This document shows, one piece after another, positions 44,030-54,050 of a stretch of 64,000 nt of DNA. The stretch lies in the NCBI RefSeq assembly GCF_021398715.1, contig NZ_CP090347.1, positions 930,001-994,000 on the forward strand. The letters run 5' to 3'. The notes under the pieces are model-generated. The model was not told the DNA's origin and did no database searches. It saw only the letters and a program-made list of their open reading frames with translations. Each line of letters begins with the position of its first letter. Position 1 is the first letter of the stretch. The translations under genes and the position numbers were made by a program. The stretch comes from Microbacterium binotii. Its GTDB lineage: Bacteria; Actinomycetota; Actinomycetes; Actinomycetales; Microbacteriaceae.

Positions 44030-44512
44030 ATGCTTTTTGAGGTTGGCGAAACGGTCGTCTATCCGCACCACGGTGCCGCGACCATCATCGAGGTCAAGGA
44101 ACGCGTCATCAAGGGCGAGACCAAGAAGTACTTGAAGCTCAACGTCACCCAAGGCGATCTGGTCATCGAGGTTCCGGCTGACAACGTCGACCTCGTGGGT
44201 GTGCGCGACGTGATCGGCAAGGACGGCCTCGAGCGCGTCTTCGAGGTCCTGCGTGCTCCCTTCACCGAGGAGCCGACCAACTGGTCGCGCCGCTACAAGG
44301 CGAACCTCGAGAAGCTCGCTTCGGGCGATGTGATCAAGGTCAGCGAGGTCGTTCGCGACCTGTGGCGCCGCGATCAGGACCGTGGTCTGTCCGCGGGGGA
44401 GAAGCGCATGCTCGCCAAGGCCAAGCAGATCCTCGTCTCCGAGCTCGCCCTCGCCGAGAAGACGGACGAGGAGAAGGCCAGCGTCCTGCTCGAAGAGGTT
44501 CTCGCCAGCTGA
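44030..44512 (+). CDS. carD: CarD-family RNA polymerase-binding regulator
   Basis: 160 residues. The N-terminal RNA-polymerase-interacting domain begins [17 protein letters not shown], and the C-terminal helical DNA-binding part includes the conserved Trp of [19 protein letters not shown]. CarD stabilises open complexes, notably at rRNA promoters, and is essential in mycobacteria. A GAAAGGA ribosome site precedes the ATG; a TATCCT box about 30 nt upstream is a probable -10. It is followed after 14 nt by ispDF, so the two are likely co-transcribed. Confidence 0.96.
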   Translation: MLFEVGETVVYPHHGAATIIEVKERVIKGETKKYLKLNVTQGDLVIEVPADNVDLVGVRDVIGKDGLERVFEVLRAPFTEEPTNWSRRYKANLEKLASGDVIKVSEVVRDLWRRDQDRGLSAGEKRMLAKAKQILVSELALAEKTDEEKASVLLEEVLAS

Positions 44513-44526
44513 CGAAAGGCGCCTTC

Positions 44527-45726
44527 GTGCCTCAGCCCGTGCCGCGCATCGCGGTCGTGGTCGTCGCCGGCGGGTCGGGTACCCGTCTCGGTGAAGAAGT
44601 TCCCAAGGCATTCGTCGGGATCGACGCGCACACGATGCTGCGGCACGCCCTCGACGGCGTCTTCCGCAGCGGAATCGACGCTCAGGTAGTCGTCGTCGCT
44701 CCCGCGGAGCGCACGGGGGAGGCCCTGACGGAAGCGCTCGCCGCCGCGGGGGATGCCCGTGAACGGGTGAGCGTCGTCGCCGGCGGCAGCACCCGTCAGA
44801 AGTCGGTCGCCGCGGGCCTGGCAGCGCTCTGGGGCGACATCGAGATCGTGCTCGTGCACGATGCGGCCCGCGCGCTGACACCCCCCGAGGTCTTCATCCG
44901 CATCGTGGAGGCCGTCGAACGGACCGGGTGGGGTGCTGTTCCCGTTCTCCCCGTGGTCGACACGATCAAGCGTGTCGACGGCGACGAGATCATCGGCGTG
45001 GTCGATCGCTCCGAGTTGGGGGCGGCGCAGACCCCGCAGGGGTTCCGACGCGACGTCCTGAGTGCGGCCTACGCCGTGGCCGACTCCGAGTTCACGGATG
45101 ATGCCGCGCTCGTCGCCGCAGCGGGTCACCGTATCGCGGCCGTCGCGGGCGATGCGCTCGGCTTCAAGATCACGCATCCCGCCGACCTCGAGCGCGCACG
45201 CGCACTTCTGACGCCGGCCATCGAGCACCCGGTTCATCTGCAGCAGCCGGCACCGGCGCCGCGCGTGGGCGTCGGCACCGATGTCCACGCGTTCGCCGGA
45301 GACGGGGAGCTGTGGCTCGCGGGACTGCACTGGCCGGGCGAGCCGGCCCTGTCCGGGCATTCGGACGGGGATGCGGTCGCTCACGCCGTCGTCGACGCCG
45401 TGCTGGCGGCGGCGGGTCTCGGCGACATCGGCACGCACTTCGGCGTCGACCGCCCCGAGTACGCGGACGCGCACGCCGACGCGTTCCTTGCTCGCACCCG
45501 CGCCCTGGTCGGCGAGGCGGGGTGGGTGATCGGCAACGTGTCGGTGCAGGTGCAGACCACGCGTCCGCGGTTCGCCCCTCGGCGTCGCGAAGCGGAGGCT
45601 GCATTGAGCGAAGCGCTGGGCGCTCCCGTATCCGTGTCGGCCACGACGACCGACGGCCTCGGTTTCGAGGGGCGTGGCGAGGGCGTCTTCGCGGTCGCCG
45701 TCGCGATGCTGCTGCCCGCGCAGTGA
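44527..45726 (+). CDS. ispDF: bifunctional IspD-IspF (MEP isoprenoid pathway)
   Basis: 399-residue fusion. The N-terminal cytidylyltransferase (about 1-235; [38 protein letters not shown]) makes CDP-methylerythritol. The C-terminal cyclodiphosphate synthase (about 245-399; [47 protein letters not shown]) makes MEcPP. A QQPAPAP linker joins them. The intervening IspE step is not encoded here. The GTG start has GAAAGG 8-9 nt upstream, 14 nt after carD. Fused IspDF proteins are known in some proteobacteria and actinobacteria. Confidence 0.96.
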   Translation: MPQPVPRIAVVVVAGGSGTRLGEEVPKAFVGIDAHTMLRHALDGVFRSGIDAQVVVVAPAERTGEALTEALAAAGDARERVSVVAGGSTRQKSVAAGLAALWGDIEIVLVHDAARALTPPEVFIRIVEAVERTGWGAVPVLPVVDTIKRVDGDEIIGVVDRSELGAAQTPQGFRRDVLSAAYAVADSEFTDDAALVAAAGHRIAAVAGDALGFKITHPADLERARALLTPAIEHPVHLQQPAPAPRVGVGTDVHAFAGDGELWLAGLHWPGEPALSGHSDGDAVAHAVVDAVLAAAGLGDIGTHFGVDRPEYADAHADAFLARTRALVGEAGWVIGNVSVQVQTTRPRFAPRRREAEAALSEALGAPVSVSATTTDGLGFEGRGEGVFAVAVAMLLPAQ

Positions 45727-45730
45727 CCGA

Positions 45731-46189
45731 TCAGATCGCGCGCGTGAAGTAGAGCGACAGCGGATCGTCGCGGTAGTTCGCGAACGGCTCGCAGGGGACG
45801 AAGCCCTCGCTCTCGTAGAGGCGCACCGCGGCCACGAACTCCGGTGTGCTGCCGGTCTCGAGCCACACGCTCGTCAGTCCCATCGCTGCCGCTTCGCCGA
45901 GGATGTGGCGAAGGATGCCGCGCCCGACACCCGTTCCGCGGAAGGCGTCGGCGACCCGCATCGACTTCAGCTCGCCGCGGTCGCCACCCCACCGCTTGAG
46001 AGCGCCGATGCCTGCAAGCTCACCGTCGGACCACGCAGACCAGAAGGTGACGTCGGGCCCGCTCAGCCCGGTGGCGTCCAGCGCGTGCACGCTCTCGGCG
46101 GGCGTGCCGGCGTGCATGGCGGCGAGGTGCGAGGTCACGAGATCGTGCGCTGCGCCGCGGGTCGGATCGTCGATGCGGTAGTCGAGCAT
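45731..46189 (-). CDS. GNAT-family N-acetyltransferase
   Basis: 152 residues with the GNAT fold. Acetyl-CoA-binding motif A is visible as LKSMRVADAFRGTGVGRGILRHIL (R-x-x-G-x-G), and motif B as RLYESEGFVPCEPF. The ATG at 46189 has GAAGGA 5 nt upstream, so I prefer it to the ATG at 46195, which GAAGG abuts. Substrate unknown. It follows the EamA transporter gene, whose stop is at 46192, with essentially no gap, so the two form an operon. Confidence 0.88.
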   Translation of the reverse strand: MLDYRIDDPTRGAAHDLVTSHLAAMHAGTPAESVHALDATGLSGPDVTFWSAWSDGELAGIGALKRWGGDRGELKSMRVADAFRGTGVGRGILRHILGEAAAMGLTSVWLETGSTPEFVAAVRLYESEGFVPCEPFANYRDDPLSLYFTRAI

Positions 46190-46191
46190 GG

Positions 46192-47109
46192 TCATCCTTC
46201 GAGGGGGAAAGGTTCGGGATCTCGCCGGCGCGAGCCCCAGGCCAGCACCACGAGACCGACGGTGAGCACCGCGATGCCGATGACGGATGCGGTGCCGAGA
46301 TGCTCTCCGAGCACGACGAGCCCGAGCAGGGTGGCGGTGATGGGTTCGGCGAGCGTCAGCGTCGCGGCGGTCGCCGCGGTGAGGCGCTGCAGGCCCCAGG
46401 TGAACAGCGTGTACGCGACCGCGATCGTCGCGAGCCCCAGCCAGAGCGCGACGGCGACGCCGCTGGGCTCGGCGAGCCAGCCGAACGAGGCGAACGGGAG
46501 CATGAACAGGGAGCTGATCGCGGAACCGGCGCCCATCGCGCCGGCGACGGTGAACGGATCCCACCCGGTCGACATCAGCCGGCGCTGCGCGTTCGCGAAG
46601 ACGGCGAATGCCGCACCCGCACCCAGCGACCCGAGCACGCCGAGGGGGTCCGCAGAACCGGAGCCGCCGCCGGCGAACGCCAGCAGTGCGACCCCGGTCG
46701 TGGCGAGCGCCGTCGCCACGAGCCACGTCGGTCGGGGGAGGCGTCGGGTGATCGCCCATTCGATGAGCCCCGCCATCACCGGCGCGGATCCGAGCGCGAT
46801 GACGGTGCCCACGGCGACGCCGCCGCGCGCCGTGCCCAGGAAGAACAGCGGCTGATACGCCGCGAGGCAGACGCCAGTCAGCGCCATGAGGACGAGAGCG
46901 CGCGCGGTCAGCGGGGGAGACGTGACGGCTGTCGCGCGTCGGTGCCGGCGGGCGAGGGCGAAGCCGATCACCGCCAGCGCGGTGCCGCCGATCAGCAGAC
47001 GCACCGCGCCGACGCTCAGGGGCGTCGTTCCGTCGGGACCCAGCGCCTGCGAGGTGCCCGTGGTGCCGAACAGCACAGCCGCAGCGAGGACGGCGAACAC
47101 GGGCAGCAT
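46192..47109 (-). CDS. EamA/DMT-family transporter
   Basis: 305-residue inner-membrane protein with ten hydrophobic segments in two EamA repeats, the second starting around residue 155. It is related to RhaT/YdcZ-type metabolite exporters. The end of each repeat has the usual small-residue helix (for example TAATLTLAEPITATLLGLVVLGE). Substrate unknown. The ATG at 47109 has GGGAGG immediately adjacent, so a GTG nine bases downstream could be the true start. It is co-transcribed with the GNAT gene and divergent from cysS. Confidence 0.87.
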   Translation of the reverse strand: MLPVFAVLAAAVLFGTTGTSQALGPDGTTPLSVGAVRLLIGGTALAVIGFALARRHRRATAVTSPPLTARALVLMALTGVCLAAYQPLFFLGTARGGVAVGTVIALGSAPVMAGLIEWAITRRLPRPTWLVATALATTGVALLAFAGGGSGSADPLGVLGSLGAGAAFAVFANAQRRLMSTGWDPFTVAGAMGAGSAISSLFMLPFASFGWLAEPSGVAVALWLGLATIAVAYTLFTWGLQRLTAATAATLTLAEPITATLLGLVVLGEHLGTASVIGIAVLTVGLVVLAWGSRRRDPEPFPLEG

Positions 47110-47172
47110 CCTCCCTTTCTACCGCCGTCATGTGTCGGGGTGGTGACACGGCCCCGCCGGTAGGCTGGTGGA

Positions 47173-48585
47173 GTGACGGTCCGGCTCTACGACACCCAGG
47201 CGCAGGCGCTGCGCGATTTCGCGCCCCTGGAGGACGGCAACGTCACGATGTACGTCTGCGGCCCCACGGTGCAGTCCGGCCCGCACATCGGTCACGTGCG
47301 AGCTGCGCTGAGCTTCGATCTGCTGCGCCGCTGGCTCGCGCATCGGTTCGGCCGCGTGACGTTCGTGCGCAACGTCACCGACATCGACGACAAGGTGCTC
47401 GCGAACGCGACGCCCGAGGAGCCGTGGTGGGCGCTCGCCTACCGTATGGAGCTCGCCTTCAGCCAGGCCTATGCCGCGGTCGGTATCCTCGCGCCGACGT
47501 ACGAACCGCGAGCCACCGCATCCATCCCGCAGATGATCGAGCTGATCGCGCTGCTCATCGAGCGCGGCCACGCGTATCCGGCGCCCGACGGATCCGGCGA
47601 CGTGTACTTCGACGTGCGGTCATGGCCTGCGTACGGCGCGCTCACGCACCAGGACGTCGACGCCATGGAAGCGGCGGCGGATGCGGACCCTCGCGGCAAG
47701 CGCGACCCGCACGACTTCGCGCTGTGGAAGGGCGCCAAGGACGGCGAGCCGGCGGATGCGCGGTGGGCGTCGCCGTGGGGCGAGGGGCGCCCGGGCTGGC
47801 ACATCGAATGCTCGGCGATGTCGCGCCGGTACCTCGGTCCCCGTTTCGACATCCACGGCGGCGGTCTCGACCTGCGCTTCCCGCATCACGAGAACGAGCT
47901 CGCGCAGTCCACGGCAGCGGGCGACGCGTTCGCCCAGTACTGGGTGCACAACGGTCTCGTCACCGTCGACGGCCAGAAGATGTCGAAGTCGCTCGGCAAC
48001 TTCACCCTCGCCGCTGACGTGCTCACCGAGCGCGACCCGCTCGTCGTCCGCTACGCGCTCGCCGCCGCGCACTACCGCTCGAGCCTCGATGTCTCCGACA
48101 AGGCCTTCGACGAGGCGGAGGCGGCGCTCGATCGCGTCCGAACCTTCCTCGAACGCGCCGAACGCGCCGAGCGCGTGGGTGCGGGGCCGGAGACGGCGGT
48201 GGTTCCCGAAGCGTTCGCCGCGGCGCTGGACGACGACCTCGGCGTCCCGCAGGCTCTCGGCGTCCTTCATGAGACGGTGCGTGCAGGAAACGCGGCACTG
48301 GATGAGGGAGACTCGGAGAACGCGCGTCGCCGCGCGGCCGAGGTCATCGCCATGACCGACATCCTCGGCATCAACCCGCTCGACGAGCGGTGGCGCAAGA
48401 GCGCGGCGGGTCCTGAAGCGGGAGCCCTCGACGCGCTCGTGCGCGTCATGATCGACCAACGCGCCCAGGCGCGAGCAGACAAGGACTGGGCGAGCGCCGA
48501 CCGGGTGCGCGATGCGATCGCGGCCGCCGGCATCGTCCTCGAAGACGGTCCCGAGGGGACCCATTGGAGTGTGAAACGTGGCTAA
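47173..48585 (+). CDS. cysS: cysteinyl-tRNA synthetase
   Basis: 470-residue class I aminoacyl-tRNA synthetase. HIGH motif in [16 protein letters not shown], zinc ligands around [10 protein letters not shown] and FPHHENE, KMSKS in [10 protein letters not shown], and a C-terminal helical anticodon-binding part. It charges tRNA-Cys. The GTG start is exactly 6 nt after TAGGCT, so the mRNA is probably leaderless. It overlaps rlmB by 8 nt. Length and motifs are fully typical; I see no sign that this is the mycothiol enzyme MshC. Confidence 0.97.
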   Translation: MTVRLYDTQAQALRDFAPLEDGNVTMYVCGPTVQSGPHIGHVRAALSFDLLRRWLAHRFGRVTFVRNVTDIDDKVLANATPEEPWWALAYRMELAFSQAYAAVGILAPTYEPRATASIPQMIELIALLIERGHAYPAPDGSGDVYFDVRSWPAYGALTHQDVDAMEAAADADPRGKRDPHDFALWKGAKDGEPADARWASPWGEGRPGWHIECSAMSRRYLGPRFDIHGGGLDLRFPHHENELAQSTAAGDAFAQYWVHNGLVTVDGQKMSKSLGNFTLAADVLTERDPLVVRYALAAAHYRSSLDVSDKAFDEAEAALDRVRTFLERAERAERVGAGPETAVVPEAFAAALDDDLGVPQALGVLHETVRAGNAALDEGDSENARRRAAEVIAMTDILGINPLDERWRKSAAGPEAGALDALVRVMIDQRAQARADKDWASADRVRDAIAAAGIVLEDGPEGTHWSVKRG

Positions 48586-49561
48586 GCCGGGAAACCCGTC
48601 AGCCGGACGCGGCAAGAAGAAGGGCCCCACCAAGGGCACCGGCGGCAAGAACCGCCGTTCGCTCGAGGGCCGCGGCCCGACACCGAAGGCGGAGGACCGC
48701 GCCTGGCACCCCGCGGGCAAGCGCAAGGCCGCGCAGGAGCGCTTCGTCGCGGCCGGGGGCAAGGCCGCCCCGCGCATCGCGGGTCAGAACCGCACGCCGC
48801 GCTCGAAGCAGAACGACGACACGGAGACGGTCACCGGCCGCAACTCGGTGCTGGAAGCGCTGCGCGCCCGCATCCCCGCGACCGCGTTCTACATCGCGCA
48901 GCGCGTCGAGATGGACGACCGCGTCAAGGAGATGCTCTCGATCGCGACGCATCGTGAGATCCCCGTGCTGGAGGTCACGCGCCAGGAGCTGGACCGCATG
49001 GCCGGCTTCGACGGCGTGCACCAGGGTGTCGCGCTGAAGGTGCCTCCGTATGAGTACGCGCACCCTCAGGACCTGCTCGAGCAGATCATCGACCGCGACG
49101 AGCTGCCGTTGATCGTGGCGCTCGACGGTGTGACGGACCCCCGCAACCTGGGGGCCATCATCCGCTCCACGGCCGCGTTCGGCGGTCAGGGTCTGATCAT
49201 TCCGCAGCGTCGCAGCGCGGGTGTCAACTCCGCCGCGTGGAAGACGAGCGCGGGAGCGGCAGCGCGCCTCCCCGTCGCCATGGCGGCGAACCTCACGACG
49301 ACGCTCAAGGAGTTCAAGAAGCAGGGCGTGTTCGTGCTCGGCCTCGACGGCGGCGGTGACGTGGCGCTTCCGGCCCTGCAGCTGGCAGACCGTCCCGTCG
49401 TGATCGTCGTCGGCTCCGAAGGCAAGGGGCTCTCGCGCCTGGTGACCGAGACGTGCGACCAGATCGTGTCGATCCCGATCTCCGCCGCGACCGAGTCCCT
49501 GAACGCGGGGATCGCCGCATCCGTCGCGCTCTACCAGGTCGCCACGCTACGGTCGGCCTGA
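48578..49561 (+). CDS. rlmB: 23S rRNA 2'-O-methyltransferase (RlmB/TrmH, SPOUT)
   Basis: 327 residues. An unusually long, Lys/Gly-rich basic N-terminal extension (about 1-85) precedes the RNA-binding substrate domain ([12 protein letters not shown]). The SPOUT knot follows with [32 protein letters not shown] and [19 protein letters not shown], the three TrmH motifs. It methylates a guanosine ribose in 23S rRNA (G2251 in E. coli). The GTG start overlaps the end of cysS by 8 nt, an arrangement common in actinobacteria. Confidence 0.94.
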   Translation: MAKPGNPSAGRGKKKGPTKGTGGKNRRSLEGRGPTPKAEDRAWHPAGKRKAAQERFVAAGGKAAPRIAGQNRTPRSKQNDDTETVTGRNSVLEALRARIPATAFYIAQRVEMDDRVKEMLSIATHREIPVLEVTRQELDRMAGFDGVHQGVALKVPPYEYAHPQDLLEQIIDRDELPLIVALDGVTDPRNLGAIIRSTAAFGGQGLIIPQRRSAGVNSAAWKTSAGAAARLPVAMAANLTTTLKEFKKQGVFVLGLDGGGDVALPALQLADRPVVIVVGSEGKGLSRLVTETCDQIVSIPISAATESLNAGIAASVALYQVATLRSA

Positions 49562-49588
49562 CAGCCACCCCCGACCGAAGGAGCATCC

Positions 49589-50230
49589 GTGTCTCGCATC
49601 GCCGTTCTCGGAGGAACCGGCTACGCCGGTAGCCACATCGTCGCAGAGGCGGTCCGGCGTGGGCATACGGTGCTCTCGGTCGCGCGCACCGTCCCCGCCG
49701 AACGCGTCGAGGGCGCGGTCTACGTCGAGGCCACGCTGCTGGATGTCCCCACCCTCGTGAACGAGCTGCTCGGTGTGGACGTCGTCGTCTCGGCCGTGGC
49801 CGCGCGCGGCGACATGCTCGGCGCACTCCGCCCGGCGATCGAGCAGCTGCTCTCCGTGCTGCCCGAGGACGTGCGCATCGGCGTCATCGGCGGCGCGGGC
49901 GGCAGTCTCGTCGCCGAGGGCGGTCCGCGTCTCGTCGACACCGAGGGCTTCGCGGACGAGTACAAGCCCGAAGCGCTCGAGGCGATCGGCATCCTCGAAG
50001 ACCTCCAGACGCGCGCGGGCGACCGCGACTGGTTCTACATCCACCCCGCGGGCGGTTTCGGCGCGTGGGCGCCGGGGGAGCGCACGGGCTCGTACCGTGA
50101 CGGCGGCGATGTGCTCGTCGTCGACGACAACGGCGACTCGTTCATCTCGGGCGCCGACCTCGCCGTGGCCGTGCTCGACGAGATCGAGACGCCGCGTCAC
50201 TCGCGGGAGCGTTTCACCGTCGGCTACTGA
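49589..50230 (+). CDS. NAD(P)-binding Rossmann-fold oxidoreductase
   Basis: 213 residues. N-terminal RIAVLGGTGYAGSHIVAEAVRRGHTV is the NAD(P)-binding glycine loop of the NmrA-like/atypical SDR group. GVIGGAGGSLVAEGG and a C-terminal HPAGGFGAWAPGERTGSYR follow, typical of small flavin-reductase-like (YwnB-type) members. No complete catalytic triad is obvious. A GAAGGAG site precedes the start. It follows rlmB by 27 nt and may be co-transcribed. Substrate unknown. Confidence 0.87.
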   Translation: MSRIAVLGGTGYAGSHIVAEAVRRGHTVLSVARTVPAERVEGAVYVEATLLDVPTLVNELLGVDVVVSAVAARGDMLGALRPAIEQLLSVLPEDVRIGVIGGAGGSLVAEGGPRLVDTEGFADEYKPEALEAIGILEDLQTRAGDRDWFYIHPAGGFGAWAPGERTGSYRDGGDVLVVDDNGDSFISGADLAVAVLDEIETPRHSRERFTVGY

Positions 50231-50267
50231 ACCGACGCGATCGGATGCGGCGAGCCGCCGTCCGTGA

Positions 50268-51587
50268 TCAGACCAGGTCTCGCCAGTCGATCGCCTCATC
50301 CTCATCGTCGTCCGCATCGCGAGGCACGTAGTCGTCGCGCAGCACGGGAATGATCGACGTCGCCTCGGTGGGCGGACCCACCACGGTGGCCTCGTCGCGG
50401 CGGTGGCGCAGGACGTCGTCGATGTAGCTCGTGAGCACCTCCGCGAGCGGCACGGAGCGGCCCCGCGCCTGCGACATGTACCAGCTGTGCTCGAGCACCT
50501 GGTGGTAGACCTCCGCGGGCTCCAGCTTGGAGCGCAGATCGAAGGGGATGGCTTTGACGACGGGCTCGAACTTCCGGGTGAGCCATTCGTGGGCGACCAT
50601 CTCCTCGTCGGAGCCCACGCGGGAGATGCGTGCACGGAACTCGTCGAGGTCGTTGAGGAGTCGCCGCGCCTGGTTCTCCTCGACGTCGAGACCGGTGAGG
50701 CGCAGCAGACGGCGCTGGTGGTGGCCGGCGTCGACGACCTTGGGCTGGATGGAGACGAGGGCGCCGTCTGTCGCGGTGTCGATCGACATCTCGCCGATGT
50801 CGAAGCCGAGCGCATTCAGCCGCTGAACCCGCTCGGTGATCCGCCACGACTCCGCCGCGGAGAAGCTCTCCTTGTCGGTCAGTGCCGCCCAGAGCGAGCG
50901 GTACGAGGAGACGATGCCGTCGGCGATGTCGAGCGCATCGACGTCGCCGGCCAGACGGCCGCCGGCGGCGAGATCCATGATCTCGCCGGCGATGTTCGTG
51001 CGCGCCACATCCAGGTCGTGCTCGCGCTGACCGGGTGTCAGGCCGCTCTCGTGCAGCTCGCCCGTCTCGGCATCCACGAGATACGCGGCGAAGGCGCCCG
51101 CATCCCGTCGGAAGAGGGTGTTGGAGAGCGAGACGTCGCCCCAGAAGAACCCCACGTTGTGCAGACGCACGAGGAGGACGGCGAGAGCGTCGACGAGGCG
51201 CGAGGCGGTGTTCGGGCGCAGCACCTGGGTGAACAGGGCACGGTACGGCAATGAGAACTTGAGGTGGGCGGTCACCAGGGCCGCCGGCAGCGGGTGACCG
51301 GCCGCATCCGTCCGCCCGTCGATCACGGCGAAACGGTCGACGCACGGGACATCGAGGCGGGCGAGGTTGCCGAGCATGTCGTACTCGCGCCGCGCCATCT
51401 CACCGGTGGTCTCCTTGACGGCGATGACCTTGCCGCTGAGGGTCGAGAAGCGCACCAGGTGGCGTGAGAGGCCCTTGGGGAGCTGCACGATGTCGTTGCT
51501 GGACCAGTCCGCGAGCGGCGTGCTCCATGGCAGCGTCAGCAGCGCGGGATCGATCGCACTGGCCATGATGGTCAGCGAATCCGCCAT
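50268..51587 (-). CDS. DUF4032 protein with a kinase-like fold
   Basis: 439 residues. The N-terminal half carries kinase/phosphotransferase-like marks: VIAVKETTGEMARREYDML (Lys and Glu), LHNVGFFWGDVSLSNTLF (catalytic-loop-like Asp and Asn) and AYLVDAETGEL (metal-binding Asp). A DUF4032 C-terminal helical region follows (about 230-400), with an acidic tail. It is therefore probably an active or degenerate kinase; its target is unknown. I chose the ATG at 51587, which has TGGAGG 6 nt upstream. A terminator hairpin separates it from the ABC ATPase gene upstream. Confidence 0.85.
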   Translation of the reverse strand: MADSLTIMASAIDPALLTLPWSTPLADWSSNDIVQLPKGLSRHLVRFSTLSGKVIAVKETTGEMARREYDMLGNLARLDVPCVDRFAVIDGRTDAAGHPLPAALVTAHLKFSLPYRALFTQVLRPNTASRLVDALAVLLVRLHNVGFFWGDVSLSNTLFRRDAGAFAAYLVDAETGELHESGLTPGQREHDLDVARTNIAGEIMDLAAGGRLAGDVDALDIADGIVSSYRSLWAALTDKESFSAAESWRITERVQRLNALGFDIGEMSIDTATDGALVSIQPKVVDAGHHQRRLLRLTGLDVEENQARRLLNDLDEFRARISRVGSDEEMVAHEWLTRKFEPVVKAIPFDLRSKLEPAEVYHQVLEHSWYMSQARGRSVPLAEVLTSYIDDVLRHRRDEATVVGPPTEATSIIPVLRDDYVPRDADDDEDEAIDWRDLV

Positions 51588-51606
51588 GGTGTCCCTCCAC
51601 ATATGT

Positions 51607-51644
51607 CGCGGCGCGGCGGATCCGGGTGGATCCGCCGCGCCGCG
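51607..51644 (-). terminator. terminator of the UgpC-type ATPase gene
   Basis: Perfect 17-bp stem (GCGGCGCGGCGGATCC-type arms) with a GGGT loop, 14 nt after the minus-strand stop codon. It lacks a clear U-run. Confidence 0.8.
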
Positions 51645-51657
51645 GGGGTCGTTCCGA

Positions 51658-52761
51658 TCAGACCGAAGCGATCGCCTTGTCGTTCAGGCGCTCGCCGCTC
51701 TCGAGGTCGAACACGTGCACGTGGCCGGGGACGGGAGCGAGGACGACCGTCTCACCGGCGCTCGGGTGACGACGTCCGTCGACGCGCGCCACGATGTCGG
51801 TGCGCTTGCCATTGATCTCGGAGTGGCCGTACAGGTAGCCGTCGGCGCCGAGCTCCTCGATCAGGTCGACGACGACCGAGAGGCCCTTGCCGTCGGCCGG
51901 AGCCACCTGGATGTCCTCGGGACGCACACCGATCGTGACCTCGGTGCCGTGCGCCTTGCCGATGGTGTCGGCCTCGACGGGGACCACGAGGTCACCGAAG
52001 CGGACGCCGCCCTCGGCCAGGTCGGCCGGGAAGAGGTTCATGGCGGGGGAGCCGATGAAGCCGGCGACGAAGACGTTCTTCGGCTTCTCGTACAGGTCGC
52101 GCGGGGTGCCGACCTGCTGCAGCAGGCCGTCCTTCAGCACGGCGATGCGGTCACCCATGGTGAGCGCCTCGGTCTGGTCGTGCGTGACGTAGACCGTGGT
52201 GACGCCGAGGCGGCGAACCAGCGACGCGATCTGCGTACGCGTCTGCACGCGGAGCTTGGCGTCGAGGTTCGACAGCGGCTCGTCCATGAGGAAGACCTGG
52301 GGCTGACGCACGATGGCGCGACCCATGGCGACACGCTGACGCTGACCACCCGAGAGGGCCTTCGGCTTGCGGGTCAGGTACTCCTCGAGGTCGAGGAGCT
52401 TGGCTGCCTCGAGCACACGCTGGGCGCGCTCCTCCTTGCCGACACCGGCGATCTTGAGCGCGAAGCCCATGTTCTCGGCGACCGTCATGTGAGGGTAGAG
52501 GGCGTAGTTCTGGAACACCATCGCGATGTCGCGGTCCTTCGGCGGGACGTCGGTGACGTCGCGGTCGCCGATGCGGATGCTGCCCGAGTTGACCTCTTCG
52601 AGGCCGGCGAGCATGCGCAGCGAGGTGGACTTACCGCAACCGGAGGGGCCGACCAGGACGAGGAACTCGCCGTCTCCGACCTCGAGGTTGAGCTTGTCGA
52701 CGGCCGGGCGGGTTCCCCCCGGGTACAGACGCGTTGCGTTGTCGAACGTGACAGTTGCCAC
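51658..52761 (-). CDS. ABC transporter ATPase, UgpC/MsmX type
   Basis: 367 residues. Walker [16 protein letters not shown]-loop MVFQNYALYPHMTV, signature LSGGQRQRVAMGRAIV, Walker B VFLMDEPLSNLDA, H-loop VYVTHDQTEA, then the C-terminal OB/TOBE regulatory domain (about 240-367). This is the sugar/glycerol-3-phosphate importer type, often shared by several permease systems. No permease or binding protein is adjacent, so it may act as such a multi-system ATPase. The GTG start at 52761 has GGAGAAG 8 nt upstream. Confidence 0.93.
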   Translation of the reverse strand: MATVTFDNATRLYPGGTRPAVDKLNLEVGDGEFLVLVGPSGCGKSTSLRMLAGLEEVNSGSIRIGDRDVTDVPPKDRDIAMVFQNYALYPHMTVAENMGFALKIAGVGKEERAQRVLEAAKLLDLEEYLTRKPKALSGGQRQRVAMGRAIVRQPQVFLMDEPLSNLDAKLRVQTRTQIASLVRRLGVTTVYVTHDQTEALTMGDRIAVLKDGLLQQVGTPRDLYEKPKNVFVAGFIGSPAMNLFPADLAEGGVRFGDLVVPVEADTIGKAHGTEVTIGVRPEDIQVAPADGKGLSVVVDLIEELGADGYLYGHSEINGKRTDIVARVDGRRHPSAGETVVLAPVPGHVHVFDLESGERLNDKAIASV

Positions 52762-52971
52762 TGTTTCTTCTCCTTCACCGGCAGGTACGTGCCGGACGAT
52801 CCGTAGTGATGGATGCGCGGGGGTGACCCGCAACGCCCGCCATCGGGCGCACCTCTCAGTATGGCACGAGCGTCTGGGCATTTCTCAGGCTGTCTGGCTA
52901 GCATCGGATCGGCTGTTTCCCGTGCGGCCCGACCGGACTCCGCCGGTCCCTACGTTTTCTTCAGAGGTCCT

Positions 52972-53910
52972 ATGTCGAGCGACGACTCATCGAACGTCCC
53001 GGCGCCGAGCGATCGCCGCGAGGCGGTGCGCGAGAAGGCGCAGCGAGTGCGGCAGCGCCACGCGCGAGTCGGTCGACTTCGCCTGGCCGCGCTCTCGATC
53101 AGCGGCGTGGCGGTCGTCGGTGCCGTGGTCGCGGCGGTGGTGTTCGCGGTGAGCTCGTCAACCTCCTCCCCGCAGCTGCAGCCGAGCGGCGCGGTCGACG
53201 GCGGCTTCGCTGTCGCATCCGTCGCGGGCGTGTCGGTGCTCGGCGGTTCGGTGGACGCGTCCGCACCGACAGAGTCTGCGGCGCCGCAGGGTGACACGAC
53301 CCCCACGCCGGCACCCACGAACCGGTCCTCCGTCGACATCCGCGTCTACGTGGATTACCTCGCGCCCGGCGCGAAGCAGTTCGAGACGGCGAACGCCCCC
53401 CAGCTCTCCTCGTGGGTGACGGAGGGGGCTGCGACGCTCTCGTACCACCCCGTCGCCATGCTCACGGCCAAGTCGAACGGCACGAAGTACTCGCTGCGCG
53501 CGGCGGGTGCAGCGGCCTGTGTCGCGACCTACTCGCCCGACACGGTGTTCGCGTTCAACCACCAACTGCTGTTGCAGCAGCCCGAGGCCACATCCGACGG
53601 ACTGAGCGACGAGACGCTCGCCGACATGGCCCAGGCAGCGGGGGCGGCCGAACCCCGTCAGGTGCGTTCCTGCATCGAGAACGGCGAGTTCATGGCATGG
53701 GCCAAGAGCGCGACCGACGCGGCCGTCGCGGGCATCCCCGGCACGGACGGGCTGACACTCACCAGCACGCCGATGATCTTCGTCAACGGCGAGCTGTACC
53801 AGGGCGCACTCGACGACCCGAAGGAGTTCGCGCAGTTCGTGCTCACCACGGCGAGCGACGCGTACTACCGCACGGCCAGCCCCACGCCCACGCCGACCCC
53901 GTCGTCGTAA
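52972..53910 (+). CDS. membrane-anchored DsbA-like thioredoxin-fold protein lacking CxxC
   Basis: 312 residues. A cytoplasmic basic N-terminus (1-40), one membrane helix (about 42-66), a Ser/Thr/Pro-rich spacer, then a DsbA-like domain (about 120-305; VRVYVDYLAPGAKQFE, STPMIFVNGELY with the cis-Pro position TPMI). The CxxC expected in D-x-x-C-P-x-C is replaced by YLAPGA, so it cannot be a standard disulfide oxidase. Two other Cys (AACVATY, RSCIENG) remain. A TACGTT box and an AGAGG site precede the ATG. It lies just upstream of tRNA-Thr. Confidence 0.82.
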   Translation: MSSDDSSNVPAPSDRREAVREKAQRVRQRHARVGRLRLAALSISGVAVVGAVVAAVVFAVSSSTSSPQLQPSGAVDGGFAVASVAGVSVLGGSVDASAPTESAAPQGDTTPTPAPTNRSSVDIRVYVDYLAPGAKQFETANAPQLSSWVTEGAATLSYHPVAMLTAKSNGTKYSLRAAGAAACVATYSPDTVFAFNHQLLLQQPEATSDGLSDETLADMAQAAGAAEPRQVRSCIENGEFMAWAKSATDAAVAGIPGTDGLTLTSTPMIFVNGELYQGALDDPKEFAQFVLTTASDAYYRTASPTPTPTPSS

Positions 53911-53977
53911 TCCGCCCGCGCTGAGCGCATAGACTCGTCCCTGCGCTCGCGAGGGCGTGAGACCGCCAGGCGGTCAC

Positions 53978-54050
53978 GCCGGCTTGGCGCAATTGGTAGC
54001 GCACCGTACTTGTAATACGGGGGTTGCAGGTTCAAGTCCTGTAGCCGGCA
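53978..54050 (+). tRNA. tRNA-Thr (anticodon TGT)
   Basis: Cloverleaf with acceptor arms GCCGGCT / AGCCGGC, anticodon loop CTTGTAA (anticodon 54011-54013) and a TTCAAGT T-loop. CCA is not encoded. Its 3' end is repeated in degenerate form at 55619-55650, implying use as an integration site. Confidence 0.96.

Noticed and set aside
43843..44031. N-terminal extension of the lipoprotein gene into the carD promoter
   Set aside because: The GTG at 43842 has a strong ribosome site and gives a proper signal peptide; the extension covers the carD promoter region.
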